From positions 954,624 to 1,018,623 of the forward strand of contig NZ_JALKBH010000002.1 of the NCBI RefSeq assembly GCF_023016115.1: a stretch of 64,000 bases of DNA, written 5' to 3'. The stretch comes from Alcanivorax sp. S6407. GTDB lineage: Bacteria; Pseudomonadota; Gammaproteobacteria; Pseudomonadales; Alcanivoracaceae. The position numbers were made by a program, and so were the translations under genes. This document shows, in pieces, positions 54,122-63,032 of the stretch; positions within the stretch are counted from its first letter, which is position 1; every line of letters begins with the position of its first letter. The notes below the pieces were generated by a model. It made no database searches, was not told where the DNA came from, and saw nothing but the letters and a program-made list of their open reading frames with translations.

Positions 54122-54160
54122 GCATGAGGCCGCACCCAAATTGCGGGCGCGGCCTCATGC
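54122..54160. terminator. Hairpin between convergent genes, between the two repeat arrays
   Basis: GCATGAGGCCGC pairs with GCGGCCTCATGC (12 bp) around a 15-base loop. A T-rich stretch (54088-54117) precedes it on the plus strand rather than following it, so it is not a canonical terminator in either direction. Its place between two convergent genes and two repeat arrays is the same as for the terminator at 12496-12530. Confidence 0.55.
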
Positions 54161-54191
54161 ATTCAAGTCAAAACAACGCAAAATCGCGCCG

Positions 54192-54222
54192 CTGTTAACT
54201 GTTCACTATTCACTGTTAACTG
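54192..54222. repeat. CAGTGAA/CAGTTAA heptads at the ntrC 3' end
   Basis: On the minus strand the ntrC stop is followed after five bases by CAGTTAA, CAGTGAA, TAGTGAA and CAGTTAA. This is the same unit as the 18-copy array but in inverted orientation and diverged. The 20 bases beyond (CGCGCCGCT) resemble the start of the 45-bp repeat flanking the alkylsulfatase. Confidence 0.88.
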
Positions 54223-54227
54223 AAAGC

Positions 54228-55658
54228 TCAGTCGTCATCACTCCCCAACTCGCCTTCCATATCGAGCTCCTTGATCTTGCGAGTCAGGGTGTTGCGGCCC
54301 CAGCCCAGCAGAGCGGCGGCGTCGCGTTTGCGGCCACCGGTGTGCTGCAGGGCGACTTCGATCATGGTGCGCTCAAAGCCGGGCACCGCCTGCTCAAGGA
54401 TGCCGCGCTCGCCCTGGGACAGGGCCCGGTCGGCCCAGTTGCGCAGGGATTTGAGCCAGTCTCCACTGACATCTCCACCCTTGCTGGACACCACCTCTTT
54501 CAACTCCGGCGGCAAATCATCTACCAGCACTTCACGACCGGAAGCCATCACTGTCAGCCAGCGACAGGTATTTTCCAGCTGCCGGACATTGCCCTGCCAG
54601 GCCTGGGCGGCCAGATACTTTTCGGTATCCTTGTGCAGCACCTTGGGCTCCACGCCCAATTCATTGGCGGCACGTTGCAGGAAGTAATTGGCCAGACGGG
54701 GAATATCCTCCCGGCGCTCGGACAGCCGCGGAATATGGATACGGATCACGTTGAGGCGGTGGAATAAATCCTCCCGGAAGTCGCCTTCTTTCACCAGCTT
54801 TTCCAGATCCTGGTGAGTGGCCGCGATGATACGCACATCCACATGGATCGGCGTGGTACCGCCCACCCGGTAAAACTCATTTTCCTGCAGGACACGCAGC
54901 AAACGGGTCTGCGCTTCCAGCGGCATGTCGCCGATTTCATCCAGGAACAGAGTGCCGCCATTGGCCTGCTCAAAACGGCCCACGCGCTGGCTGTTGGCGC
55001 CGGTAAAGGCCCCTTTTTCGTGGCCAAACAGTTCGGATTCGATCAGGTCCTTGGGAATCGCGGCCATATTCAGGGCAACAAAATTCTTTTCCCTGCGCAT
55101 GGAATGACGATGCAGGGCCCGGGCCACCAGCTCCTTACCGGTACCGGACTGCCCATTGATCAGAACCGTCACATTGGAGTGACTGAGACGGCCAATGGCG
55201 CGAAACACTTCCTGCATGGCAGGGGCTTCGCCGATAATTTCCGTTGGCGCCTCTTCCGGTGCCACCGGCACCCCTTCCTGGGTCTCTTCACGATGCTTGA
55301 TGGCGCGGCGCACCAGAGCAACGGCTTCATCCACATCAAAGGGCTTGGGCAGATATTCAAAGGCACCACCCTGATAGGAGGCCACCGCAGAATCCAGGTC
55401 GGAGTGGGCGGTCATGATGATCACCGGCAGATCCGGGTTCTTGCGCTGCAGAATCTTGAGCATGCGCAAGCCATCAGTTCCCGGCATGCGCACATCACTG
55501 ATCAACACATCCGGTTCCGCACCACCCTCTTCAAGGGTATTGAGGGCCTCGTCGCCATCTTCGAAACAGGTTACCGCATAGCCTTCCTGGCCAAGCGCCT
55601 TTTCCAGAACCCAGCGGATGGAGCGGTCATCATCTACAACCCAGATACTTACACTCAT
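54228..55658 (-). CDS. ntrC: Nitrogen regulation response regulator NtrC
   Basis: Sigma-54-dependent activator of nitrogen genes. The 476-residue protein has a receiver domain with phospho-acceptor Asp55 in [10 protein letters not shown]. The AAA+ domain has [15 protein letters not shown], the sigma-54-contacting KGAFTGA and Walker [15 protein letters not shown] Fis-type HTH at the C-terminus contains [17 protein letters not shown]. The P-loop reads GQSGTGKE where most NtrC proteins have GESGTGKE. ntrB is upstream in the same operon. Confidence 0.97.
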   Translation of the reverse strand: MSVSIWVVDDDRSIRWVLEKALGQEGYAVTCFEDGDEALNTLEEGGAEPDVLISDVRMPGTDGLRMLKILQRKNPDLPVIIMTAHSDLDSAVASYQGGAFEYLPKPFDVDEAVALVRRAIKHREETQEGVPVAPEEAPTEIIGEAPAMQEVFRAIGRLSHSNVTVLINGQSGTGKELVARALHRHSMRREKNFVALNMAAIPKDLIESELFGHEKGAFTGANSQRVGRFEQANGGTLFLDEIGDMPLEAQTRLLRVLQENEFYRVGGTTPIHVDVRIIAATHQDLEKLVKEGDFREDLFHRLNVIRIHIPRLSERREDIPRLANYFLQRAANELGVEPKVLHKDTEKYLAAQAWQGNVRQLENTCRWLTVMASGREVLVDDLPPELKEVVSSKGGDVSGDWLKSLRNWADRALSQGERGILEQAVPGFERTMIEVALQHTGGRKRDAAALLGWGRNTLTRKIKELDMEGELGSDDD

Positions 55659-55692
55659 GACCAATCTCCCCACATATTCTCATTTATCGCTT

Positions 55693-56793
55693 TCATAGCG
55701 CGCTTATCTCTTTCTCTACTTCTTCCGGCTGCTCCATGGGCAACAGGATGCTGAATACGGTTTCTCCGGGCACGCTCTCACACTCGATCAGACCGTGATG
55801 CTGACTGATGATCGACTGGGCAATGGACAGCCCCAACCCGGTACCGGCGGCACGACCACTGACCATGGGATAGAACAGGGTTTCCTGTACCTGTGCATCA
55901 ATCCCGGGCCCGTTGTCGATGACATCCACCCGCAACACCAGCCGGTGGCGCTGGGCGCCGATGGTGAACTGACGCAGCACCCGGGTTCGCATGATGATGC
56001 GGGCATCCTCGGTGGCCGATTCCAGTAGCGCCTGGGTGGCATTGCGAATCAGGTTAAGCAGCACCTGAATCAGCTGATCCCGATCTGCCACCACATCCGG
56101 CAAGCTGATGTCATAATCCCGCCAGATCGCCACACCAGTGGGATGTTCTGCCAGCAACAATTGCCGCACATGCTCCAGGCATTCGTGTACATTGACAGGC
56201 CGGAACCGGGGCGGCTTGCGCGGCCCCAGCATGCGATCGGCCACATTGCGCAGGCGGTCAGCCTCATCAATGATGACCTTGGTGTACTCGGTCAGCTCCG
56301 GATCCGGCAGCGCCCGCTCCAGCAGCTGGGCCGCACCGCGAATCCCGCCCAGGGGATTCTTGATTTCGTGAGCCACCCCGCGCACCAGCGCCCGGGTTGC
56401 CTGGTGCGCATGCAACAGGGCCTCCTCACGGGTAATCCGCAACAACCGATCCAGCGCCTGCAATTCCAGCAACAGACAAAGTGGCTGCCCAGGCTCGTTG
56501 ATAGGGCTCACCGAATAATCGACGGTCACCTCGTATCCGGGCGCCACCGACAGTCTGGCTTCGCGACGGGTAAAGGGGTGCTCATCCTGAATACACTCCT
56601 CAAGAGCAGCACGTGCTTCTGCGTCATCGTAGAAATAGTCAGGGAGAGGCTGACCGATGGCTCGCACAGCACTGGTCGCGAGCAGCATCTCTGCTGCCGG
56701 ATTCAGATAACGCACGCGCAGCTCGCTATCGAGCATGACTACCGCAGTGCGCAGGTTATCCAGTAACCGCTTGTGCAAAATGACACCATCCAT
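55693..56793 (-). CDS. ntrB: Nitrogen regulation sensor kinase NtrB
   Basis: Cytoplasmic histidine kinase that phosphorylates NtrC under PII control. The 366-residue protein has an N-terminal PAS domain (about 10-110), the phospho-His region GVAHEIKNPLGGIRGAAQLL, and an ATPase domain with NLIRNATQALLE, DNGPGID and GTGLGLSIAQSII. The ATG at 56793 is used; the preceding codon is TTG. A sigma-54-type promoter and a perfect NtrC box lie upstream, implying autoregulation. Confidence 0.96.
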   Translation of the reverse strand: MDGVILHKRLLDNLRTAVVMLDSELRVRYLNPAAEMLLATSAVRAIGQPLPDYFYDDAEARAALEECIQDEHPFTRREARLSVAPGYEVTVDYSVSPINEPGQPLCLLLELQALDRLLRITREEALLHAHQATRALVRGVAHEIKNPLGGIRGAAQLLERALPDPELTEYTKVIIDEADRLRNVADRMLGPRKPPRFRPVNVHECLEHVRQLLLAEHPTGVAIWRDYDISLPDVVADRDQLIQVLLNLIRNATQALLESATEDARIIMRTRVLRQFTIGAQRHRLVLRVDVIDNGPGIDAQVQETLFYPMVSGRAAGTGLGLSIAQSIISQHHGLIECESVPGETVFSILLPMEQPEEVEKEISAL

Positions 56794-56819
56794 CAACTAT
56801 TGGCCCATAACAGGGCATA

Positions 56820-56835
56820 AGCAATTATCAGGCCA
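56820..56835 (-). promoter_or_regulatory. Sigma-54-type promoter upstream of ntrB
   Basis: The minus strand reads TGGCCTGATAATTGCT. It has GG and GC separated by ten bases and matches the TGGC-N8-TTGC pattern. The predicted transcription start is about 15 bases before the ntrB ATG, so the leader would be very short. Confidence 0.55.
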
Positions 56836-56928
56836 TGTTAGACGCACCGTTAAATTGCCTGTATCAAGGCCTGATGATGCGTTTTAAAACACAGATAATG
56901 GAGAGTGTATCGGGAAGGGAATCAATAT

Positions 56929-56945
56929 TGCACCACAAGGGTGCA
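56929..56945. promoter_or_regulatory. Perfect NtrC box upstream of ntrB
   Basis: TGCACCACAAGGGTGCA matches the NtrC consensus TGCACY-N5-RGTGCA at every defined position. Its centre is about 127 bases upstream of the predicted sigma-54 start for ntrB, a normal enhancer distance. It lies just beyond the stop of the DUF4124 gene. Confidence 0.75.
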
Positions 56946-56947
56946 TT

Positions 56948-57658
56948 TTAGTTGCGAGGAGTGGGTCGCGGCAGTGCAGGACGGGCAGGCTTGGCTGGCT
57001 CGGCCGCACCACCCACGGTGGCAGCGCCACCCACGGCCGCCGCCCCACCCAACTTGGCAGAGCCGCCCACCCTGGCCGCCCCACCCACATTGGCCGTCGC
57101 CCCATTGGCATCCGGGCGCCGGCGAAAATCACTGACAGAACTGCGATGAATGTAGAACTCGATCACCGGGGACGTGATCTTCACTTCTCCATCTTCACCC
57201 ATCACCTTGACTTCCAGCGTGTGCACACCACGATCCGGTGACTCCAGCGCCATGCCCGGCTGGGCGACACCATTATCGTACAGCACCATGGAATCCCCCG
57301 GCTGCAACGCGGGCTCCAACTGCACCGACACCTGCACTGCTGACTGAGGATTGCGCACCGTGGCTTCATTTCCGGGGGAGGTAATCACCAGACGAGTGTA
57401 GCCCTCGTCTGCAACCTCCTCCTCATCGCTGCCGCTATCCAGGACCTGGCGCATCTTGTCGGTGGGCACCGTATTCAGTTCGCGAAGCTCCACCTCTTCC
57501 GCCTCACCACTCTGCGGCGGCTGATCGGTAAACACCACATTGCCGTTGGCGTCCACACTGCGATAAATCCCGCTGGCAGGCTTGTCACCCGCTTCCGCGG
57601 CGATCAATCCAGCCGACACCAGCATCAATCCCAGCACCAGTCCCCATTGCCTTTTCAT
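56948..57658 (-). CDS. DUF4124 exported protein with Gly-rich hexad tail
   Basis: The 236-residue protein has a signal peptide (about 1-20) and the DUF4124 pattern SGIYRSVDANGNVVFTDQPP. A central Ig-like stretch with VQVSVQLEPALQPGDSMVLY follows. Near the C-terminus are five hexads of the form VGGAAx (VGGAAR VGGSAK LGGAAA and so on), then a Pro/Ala tail. In pseudomonads a DUF4124 gene often lies between glnA and ntrBC, as here; its function is unknown. Confidence 0.8.
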   Translation of the reverse strand: MKRQWGLVLGLMLVSAGLIAAEAGDKPASGIYRSVDANGNVVFTDQPPQSGEAEEVELRELNTVPTDKMRQVLDSGSDEEEVADEGYTRLVITSPGNEATVRNPQSAVQVSVQLEPALQPGDSMVLYDNGVAQPGMALESPDRGVHTLEVKVMGEDGEVKITSPVIEFYIHRSSVSDFRRRPDANGATANVGGAARVGGSAKLGGAAAVGGAATVGGAAEPAKPARPALPRPTPRN

Positions 57659-57800
57659 AGCTGTCTCCATGACTCGTTATCCTGATTCTGTCTCCTGATT
57701 CGACAACAGGAAAGTCCTAATTGCTCAATTAGCTGCATTCCCCCCGCTCCAGAGAGCCCCAGCGCATACCACCTTGACGTTGAACCCGGGATTTAGGGTT

Positions 57801-57836
57801 GGCGTGCTGCATGTTGCGTGAAGCGTGTTGCAGCCG
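57801..57836. repeat. CACGCAN heptads beyond the glnA terminator
   Basis: On the minus strand TGCAACACGCTTCACGCAAC and following bases give about four CACGCAN units. Here the array lies just after the glnA terminator and not directly at the stop codon. No ORF is seen in the remaining gap up to the DUF4124 gene. Confidence 0.8.
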
Positions 57837-57850
57837 CAGAGCGGCATAAA

Positions 57851-57877
57851 AAAAGCCCCCGACTAGCGGGGGCTTTT
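57851..57877 (-). terminator. Rho-independent terminator of glnA
   Basis: AAAAGCCCCCG pairs with CGGGGGCTTTT around a five-base loop. On the minus strand it is followed by a TTT-rich run, 25 bases after the glnA stop. Confidence 0.9.
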
Positions 57878-57902
57878 CTCTACCGATTCTCCCGAAGGAA
57901 AA

Positions 57903-59309
57903 TTAGCAGGAGTAGTACATGTCGAACTCAACCGGGTGCGGGGTCATGTTCAGACGCTCGATCTCACCACGCTTCAGGTCGATGTAGCCTTCCAGCATGT
58001 CCTTGGTGAACACGTCACCTTCGGTCAGGAAGTCCATGTCAGCTTCCAGGCAATCCAGAGCCATGGTCAGGGTGTGAGCCACGGTCGGGATGTCTTTCGC
58101 TTCTTCAGCCGGCAGATCGTACAGATCCTTGTCCATGGCATCGCCAGGGTGCAGCTTGTTCTTGATGCCGTCCAGGCCAGCCATCAGCAGTGCCGCGAAG
58201 CACAGGTAGGGGTTGGCAGACGGATCAGGGAAGCGCGCCTCGATACGACGGGCCTTGGCGCTGCTCACGAACGGAATACGGATGGAAGCAGAACGGTTAC
58301 GGGCAGAGTAGGCCAGCATTACCGGAGCTTCGAAACCGGGCACCAGACGCTTGTAGGAGTTGGTGGAACCGTTGGTGAAAGCGTTCAGGGCACGGGCGTG
58401 CTTGATGATACCGCCGATGAAGTACAGGGCTTCGTCGGACAGACCCGCGTAGCCGTCGCCGGCGAACAGGTTCTTGCCATCTTTGCCCAGGGATACGTGC
58501 ACGTGCATACCGGAGCCGTTATCACCGATCAGCGGCTTGGGCATGAAAGTAGCAGTCTTGCCGTAGGCGTGAGCCACGTTATGGGTGCAGTACTTGAGGA
58601 TCTGCACTTCGTCAGCCTTGGCGGTCAGGGTGTTGGCGCCAACACCGATCTCACACTGGCCAGCGGTACCCACTTCGTGGTGGTGTACTTCGATCTTCAG
58701 ACCCATGGACTCCATGGCGGAACACATGGCGCCACGCAGGTCGTGCAGGCTGTCTACCGGCGGAACCGGGAAGTAGCCGCCTTTCACGCCCGGACGGTGA
58801 CCGATGTTGCCACCTTCGAAGTCTTCATGGGAAACCCACGCCGCTTCTTCGGAGTGGATGTTGTACATGGAACCCTGCATGTCGGATTTCCACTGCACGG
58901 AATCAAATACGAAGAATTCCGGCTCCGGACCGAACAGCGCGGTGTCAGCGATACCAGTAGCTTTCAGGTACTCTTCAGCACGCTTGGCAACGGAACGCGG
59001 ATCACGCTCGTAACCGGTCATGGTGGACGGCTCGAGAATGTCGCAACGCAGGTTCAGGGTAGCAACGTCAGTGAACGGGTCGAGAACGGCGGTAGAGTCG
59101 TCAGGCATCATCACCATGTCGGACTCGTTAATGCCTTTCCAGCCAGCGATGGAAGAACCGTCGAACATTTTACCGTCGGTGAAGAAATCTTCGTCGATCT
59201 CACCCACCGGCAGAGTTACGTGCTGCTCCTTACCACGGCTATCGGTGAAGCGCAGGTCCACCCATTTCACATCGTTTTCTTTGATCAGTTTGAGGGTCTT
59301 CTCAGACAT
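57903..59309 (-). CDS. glnA: Glutamine synthetase type I
   Basis: Makes glutamine from glutamate, ammonia and ATP. The 468-residue protein has the beta-Grasp segment [14 protein letters not shown], the active-site signatures [12 protein letters not shown] and [17 protein letters not shown], and NRSASIRIP. The adenylylation site is the Tyr in [15 protein letters not shown] (about residue 397). A strong ribosome site (TTAGGAGGA) precedes the ATG. The upstream region has a sigma-54 promoter and NtrC boxes. Confidence 0.98.
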   Translation of the reverse strand: MSEKTLKLIKENDVKWVDLRFTDSRGKEQHVTLPVGEIDEDFFTDGKMFDGSSIAGWKGINESDMVMMPDDSTAVLDPFTDVATLNLRCDILEPSTMTGYERDPRSVAKRAEEYLKATGIADTALFGPEPEFFVFDSVQWKSDMQGSMYNIHSEEAAWVSHEDFEGGNIGHRPGVKGGYFPVPPVDSLHDLRGAMCSAMESMGLKIEVHHHEVGTAGQCEIGVGANTLTAKADEVQILKYCTHNVAHAYGKTATFMPKPLIGDNGSGMHVHVSLGKDGKNLFAGDGYAGLSDEALYFIGGIIKHARALNAFTNGSTNSYKRLVPGFEAPVMLAYSARNRSASIRIPFVSSAKARRIEARFPDPSANPYLCFAALLMAGLDGIKNKLHPGDAMDKDLYDLPAEEAKDIPTVAHTLTMALDCLEADMDFLTEGDVFTKDMLEGYIDLKRGEIERLNMTPHPVEFDMYYSC

Positions 59310-59426
59310 TATCGTGCGTCCTCCTAAGGAACAGCGGGTTTATCTCTGACTCAGTCTGTTGCACCGGCATGGAGCAACACAGAGAGCCGGTATTCTCGGC
59401 CAGTCGGCCAGTAATGCCAATAGGGA

Positions 59427-59442
59427 GGCAAATACCATGCCA
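59427..59442 (-). promoter_or_regulatory. Sigma-54-type promoter of glnA
   Basis: The minus strand reads TGGCATGGTATTTGCC. GG and GC are ten bases apart with TGGCA and TTGC, a close match to the consensus TGGCAC-N5-TTGCA. The predicted start is about 105 bases before the glnA ATG. Confidence 0.8.
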
Positions 59443-59489
59443 GCCCTTTTTTAGCGCATCAACCCATTTAACAGGGAGTTAAGAGGATG

Positions 59490-59550
59490 CGCACCACCAC
59501 AATGCATCATAATGATGCATCAATGCGGTGCACAGCACTAAAACAGTGCA
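59490..59550. promoter_or_regulatory. Cluster of four NtrC-type boxes upstream of glnA
   Basis: Four 17-bp sites, partly sharing ends, lie at 59490-59506, 59503-59519, 59516-59532 and 59534-59550. Compared with TGCACY-N5-RGTGCA the last two are one base off, the others one or more. The first three are 13 bases apart, so neighbouring sites share their TGCA ends. The outermost site overlaps the tusA-like stop codon. The cluster is 50-110 bases upstream of the sigma-54 element. Confidence 0.7.
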
Positions 59551-59789
59551 CCATTGTCTTCGCCCACCCGCAAGACGACGAAAACCTCGTAGCCCTGCTC
59601 ACCGGTTTCCAGCACTTCGTGACCGTTAATCCGGCACCAGGCCGGAATGTCATTCAAGGATCCCGGATCCGTGCTGATAACTCTCAGGCAGTCACCACTC
59701 TGCAGGGTTCTTACCTTGTTCTGGGTCTTGATCACCGGCATCGGGCACAGCAGGCGCCGGGTATCCAGCTCATGTATTTCGTCAGACAT
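59538..59789 (-). CDS. TusA-family sulfur carrier
   Basis: The 83-residue protein has the TusA sulfur-relay Cys15 in LLCPMPVIKTQN and the short alpha/beta fold (GDCLRVISTDPGSLNDIP). TusA proteins accept persulfide and pass it to tRNA thiolation or other sulfur systems. It lies two to five bases after the PP-loop ATPase gene, so they probably work together. An adjacent in-frame GTG (59792) could be the start instead. Its 3' end carries part of the glnA enhancer. Confidence 0.88.
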   Translation of the reverse strand: MSDEIHELDTRRLLCPMPVIKTQNKVRTLQSGDCLRVISTDPGSLNDIPAWCRINGHEVLETGEQGYEVFVVLRVGEDNGALF

Positions 59790-59794
59790 CACCC

Positions 59795-60880
59795 TTACCC
59801 CACATTCCAGCTGACCGGCACTTCGTCAGGCAGCGCTGGCTTGACGGTAACCTGGCGCGCCACGCCGTCAGCCTGACGAATTTCCAGGGTCACCTCATCC
59901 AGCACCCGGCCTTTCGAGTAGCGAGCCACAATAGCCGCGGCCTGCTGGAGCTCCTCTTCACTTTCAAAATTGCCATCCACCAGCGCCAGCGGCCCCGGAC
60001 AACTCACCGTGGTGATACTGGTGAACATGTAGCGGTACCCTTCAAGGAAGCGGTTCTCACCTTCCTCCCGGCTGATGATCAGCTTGTAGTGAGGCTGAGG
60101 GCGCAGATGACGCCCCACCTTCAGCAGCATGATGTCATCCAGCTCATAGCGACGCTCGTTGCGCGCCTTCCAAAGGTCCGCCAACTTGTTGGAGTAGGAT
60201 TCATCGGTGAGGAAGCAGCAACCACCTGCGGGCTGCGCAAAGTCATCCAGACCGAATTTTTTCGCCAATGCCATCTGCGGCTTGCGGTTGCGGCCGGAAA
60301 AGTCATACAGCTCATCCCGGTTTACCCAGCCCTCGCGCTCCGGCAGGGTGGCCGGCAGATTCTGGGCACACAGCGGCCGCAGCAGCCTATCATCAGCACC
60401 GGATTCCTGGCTGATGATCGGCATGGTTTCCTTGCGCTGGCTCTTGGGCCGCTGGCCGATCACCTCACCAGTGACAATAAAGTCAAAGCCGCGATCACCG
60501 GCAAATTCCCGCGCCTTGTTGATCATCAGCGTGGCCTGATTGACCATGAAGATCTTGCAGTCCAGGCAGGGATTCAGGTTAGCGCCATAACCGTGCTTGG
60601 GATTCAGCACCACATCCTTGTACTCCTCGGAGATATCAATGATGTGCATCTTGATACCCAGCTGCTCGGCCACCCACAAGGCGTTGTTGCGCTTTTCCTT
60701 GTCCTTGTCCTTCTTGCGAATCGCATGGGTATGCCCTTCCACGCAGAAGCCGGTGAAAAAGTTCACCCCTTCCACCTCGATGCCCTGCTCCTGCATTACC
60801 TTCACAGCCAGCATGGAATCCAGTCCGCCGGACACCAGCGCGATGGCGCGACGCTTGATGGGTTGGGTTGCCTCAGTCAT
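59795..60880 (-). CDS. PP-loop ATPase, tRNA-thiolation-like (ThiI/MnmA relative)
   Basis: The 361-residue protein has the PP-loop ALVSGGLDSMLA at about 14-25. Potential persulfide or metal cysteines lie in FFTGFCVEGH, NPCLDCKIFM and GGCCFLTDE. VTGEVIGQRPKSQR is a conserved-looking core segment. An extra C-terminal domain (about 265-361) does not look like the MnmA barrel. PP-loop enzymes of this sort adenylate a substrate and transfer sulfur; the TusA-like gene next to it is the likely sulfur donor. The exact substrate is not clear. The 224-base gap upstream holds no gene. Confidence 0.78.
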   Translation of the reverse strand: MTEATQPIKRRAIALVSGGLDSMLAVKVMQEQGIEVEGVNFFTGFCVEGHTHAIRKKDKDKEKRNNALWVAEQLGIKMHIIDISEEYKDVVLNPKHGYGANLNPCLDCKIFMVNQATLMINKAREFAGDRGFDFIVTGEVIGQRPKSQRKETMPIISQESGADDRLLRPLCAQNLPATLPEREGWVNRDELYDFSGRNRKPQMALAKKFGLDDFAQPAGGCCFLTDESYSNKLADLWKARNERRYELDDIMLLKVGRHLRPQPHYKLIISREEGENRFLEGYRYMFTSITTVSCPGPLALVDGNFESEEELQQAAAIVARYSKGRVLDEVTLEIRQADGVARQVTVKPALPDEVPVSWNVG

Positions 60881-61104
60881 GAATAAACCTGCCTGTCAGC
60901 GGCGAACCCGGATGGCGCGCCCTGAGCCTGAAAATTGGGCGGCGAAGTATAGCAACGGGGCGATTTTCACGCATCCTCCACGGCCACCGCTTGTCACTTG
61001 CACGCCTCAGCCTGCAGCCTGCCCCCATACCGTCAGCCTGCGCCCTCTGACATAACCTGGCATGCGCCATGCTCGAGCGGAGGCCGTGAAGGCGCTTGCC
61101 AACC

Positions 61105-62943
61105 TCAAGACTTACGGAAAAACTGTGAAATATCCTGCAGTACCAAGGCCATGGCATCGCTGAGACGGCCCATCACCCGACCCTCGTCCCCCACAGGTTT
61201 GTCATCCACGGTACTGATGGTCATCTCCGACAGGCCTCCGGCTTTCAGCGGCATGGCCACCTTGTAGTTGCCCCCCACATAAGCCAGCGCATCCCAGCTG
61301 GCCACCAGACGGTAAGGCTGATCTCGACGCTCCGCGAACAGTGAGGTGCCGCTGGCGTAATCTGATGCCGGGTTGGTCACGCCGAGCAGGGGCAGGAGCG
61401 TCGGCATCACATCCATATGGCTGGTGGGGCGATTCACCACTGCCGGGGCCCGGCCCGGTACCGACACCACCATGGGCACGCGAATCTGCTCCTGATGAAA
61501 CTCCGAGTTATGCCCCCAGCGGCCATTTTCCATGAATTCCTCACCATGATCCCCGGTAATGATCACCACGGTATCATCCAGCTTGCCACTGGCTTCCAGC
61601 TCACTAAGCACCCGGCCCAGCTGCTGATCCAGATGATGGGAAGCATTGATATAACGGTTGAAGATTCCACCGATATCCTTTTCCAGATCCATGGTGGCGT
61701 AATTGAGTTCCGGCAGGTAATCCTCGCGAATCACGCTCTCATCCGGGAAGTAATAGCGGGCATGGGCTGACTCAAAGAACATGAATCCCATGAAAGGCTG
61801 ATCCGCCGGAGCGGCATTCATCCAGTCCAGCAGCCGTGCCACATTACGACGGTCGCGCTTCCAGCCTTCTTCCTTGTCATCGCTGACCATGTTTTCTTTC
61901 GGCACATTGACGAACACGGTGCGATCAAATTCCGGGTAGCTGAAGTTGGCACTGGTAAACAGCCCCAGCCGGTAATCTTGCGATTGCAACTGCTCCATCA
62001 GCAACGGCGCCTTGCGCTCATCCAGGATGCTGAACCAGTAGTTACCCGGCAGACCGTAAAAGAGACTGAAAATACCCATCCGGGTGCCGTTACCGCCACT
62101 GATATGATCGGTAAAGCGGGTGCCATGCTGCTCGGCGAATCGCCACAGGTTCGGCATGATTTCCGGTGTCAGCATGTCCCAGCGCAGGGATTCCGCCACC
62201 AGAATCATCACATTGGGATGCGCCGCATTTGAATCCACCTGGATCGGATGCCGAGGGTAATGCAGACGACCGGACACCCCTGCATCCAGTTCGGTACTGC
62301 GGGTCATCTGGATACCCCAGTCTTCTGCTGCGCGGCGGAAAGTGGTGGGCTGATAGAACGGCACCGACTGAGCCGCCATCAGCACCGGGCGGTAGCCCTT
62401 GAGGTGGCTGAATCCATACACCGCACGCTCACCCACCATGCACAGCACCAGCACCGCCACCACGTAGCGCAATCCGGGCACAGAACAGGCACGGGTCAAC
62501 AGCCACAAGCCGCCCTGCAGCAGCACCACAACCAGACAGGCGGCAACCACCGTCAGCGACGTGGCGTCGCTGCCACCCATGGATTCAATACCTCCGGGCG
62601 TAGTGACCAGATTCCAGACAAAGCCATTGAGATGAAAGCCATACATGCCGTAGATCTGGCTATCCACCAGCAGCAGGATGGTCAGCAGCGACATCACCAT
62701 TACCGCCAGCAACTGCTCAACACCCTTGCCCAGCAACAGACTGAGCAGCCGGCAGAAACCCGCCCCCAGCCCCACATACAGCGCGGCATAGCCGGACGCC
62801 GCCACCACCAGAAAGAGGGCGCCATCCAGCGGCAGTCCGGCCACCGCAACGCGGCCGGTATAAATCTGGATGACAAGGAGAAGCAGCAGATTGGCCAGGT
62901 AGAAGGCCCGTAAACGAGCCCCGGACAAGAAGGAGGGCGACAT
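61105..62943 (-). CDS. YejM-like inner-membrane protein with sulfatase fold
   Basis: The 612-residue protein has five membrane segments in the first 190 residues (DUF3413-like). A periplasmic alkaline-phosphatase/sulfatase-type domain follows with MILVAESLRWDML, GGNGTRMGIFSLFYGL, FMFFESAHARYYFPD and TGDHGEEFMENGRWGHNS. YejM/PbgA regulates lipopolysaccharide synthesis in enterics and is thought to lack sulfatase activity. This homologue keeps a Thr in the nucleophile region, so enzymatic activity cannot be excluded. Confidence 0.85.
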   Translation of the reverse strand: MSPSFLSGARLRAFYLANLLLLLVIQIYTGRVAVAGLPLDGALFLVVAASGYAALYVGLGAGFCRLLSLLLGKGVEQLLAVMVMSLLTILLLVDSQIYGMYGFHLNGFVWNLVTTPGGIESMGGSDATSLTVVAACLVVVLLQGGLWLLTRACSVPGLRYVVAVLVLCMVGERAVYGFSHLKGYRPVLMAAQSVPFYQPTTFRRAAEDWGIQMTRSTELDAGVSGRLHYPRHPIQVDSNAAHPNVMILVAESLRWDMLTPEIMPNLWRFAEQHGTRFTDHISGGNGTRMGIFSLFYGLPGNYWFSILDERKAPLLMEQLQSQDYRLGLFTSANFSYPEFDRTVFVNVPKENMVSDDKEEGWKRDRRNVARLLDWMNAAPADQPFMGFMFFESAHARYYFPDESVIREDYLPELNYATMDLEKDIGGIFNRYINASHHLDQQLGRVLSELEASGKLDDTVVIITGDHGEEFMENGRWGHNSEFHQEQIRVPMVVSVPGRAPAVVNRPTSHMDVMPTLLPLLGVTNPASDYASGTSLFAERRDQPYRLVASWDALAYVGGNYKVAMPLKAGGLSEMTISTVDDKPVGDEGRVMGRLSDAMALVLQDISQFFRKS

Positions 62944-63032
62944 GATTGCTCACTCGAAGAGACCGTCAACAGAGATTGCCTCCGCCGACTTAAGACAATC
63001 TTAAGCAGCCCCTGAGTGCGCCTTGATGCTTG

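Noticed and set aside
54122-54160. Canonical rho-independent terminator
   Set aside because: The stem is good, but no T run follows on either strand, so it is listed only with reduced confidence.
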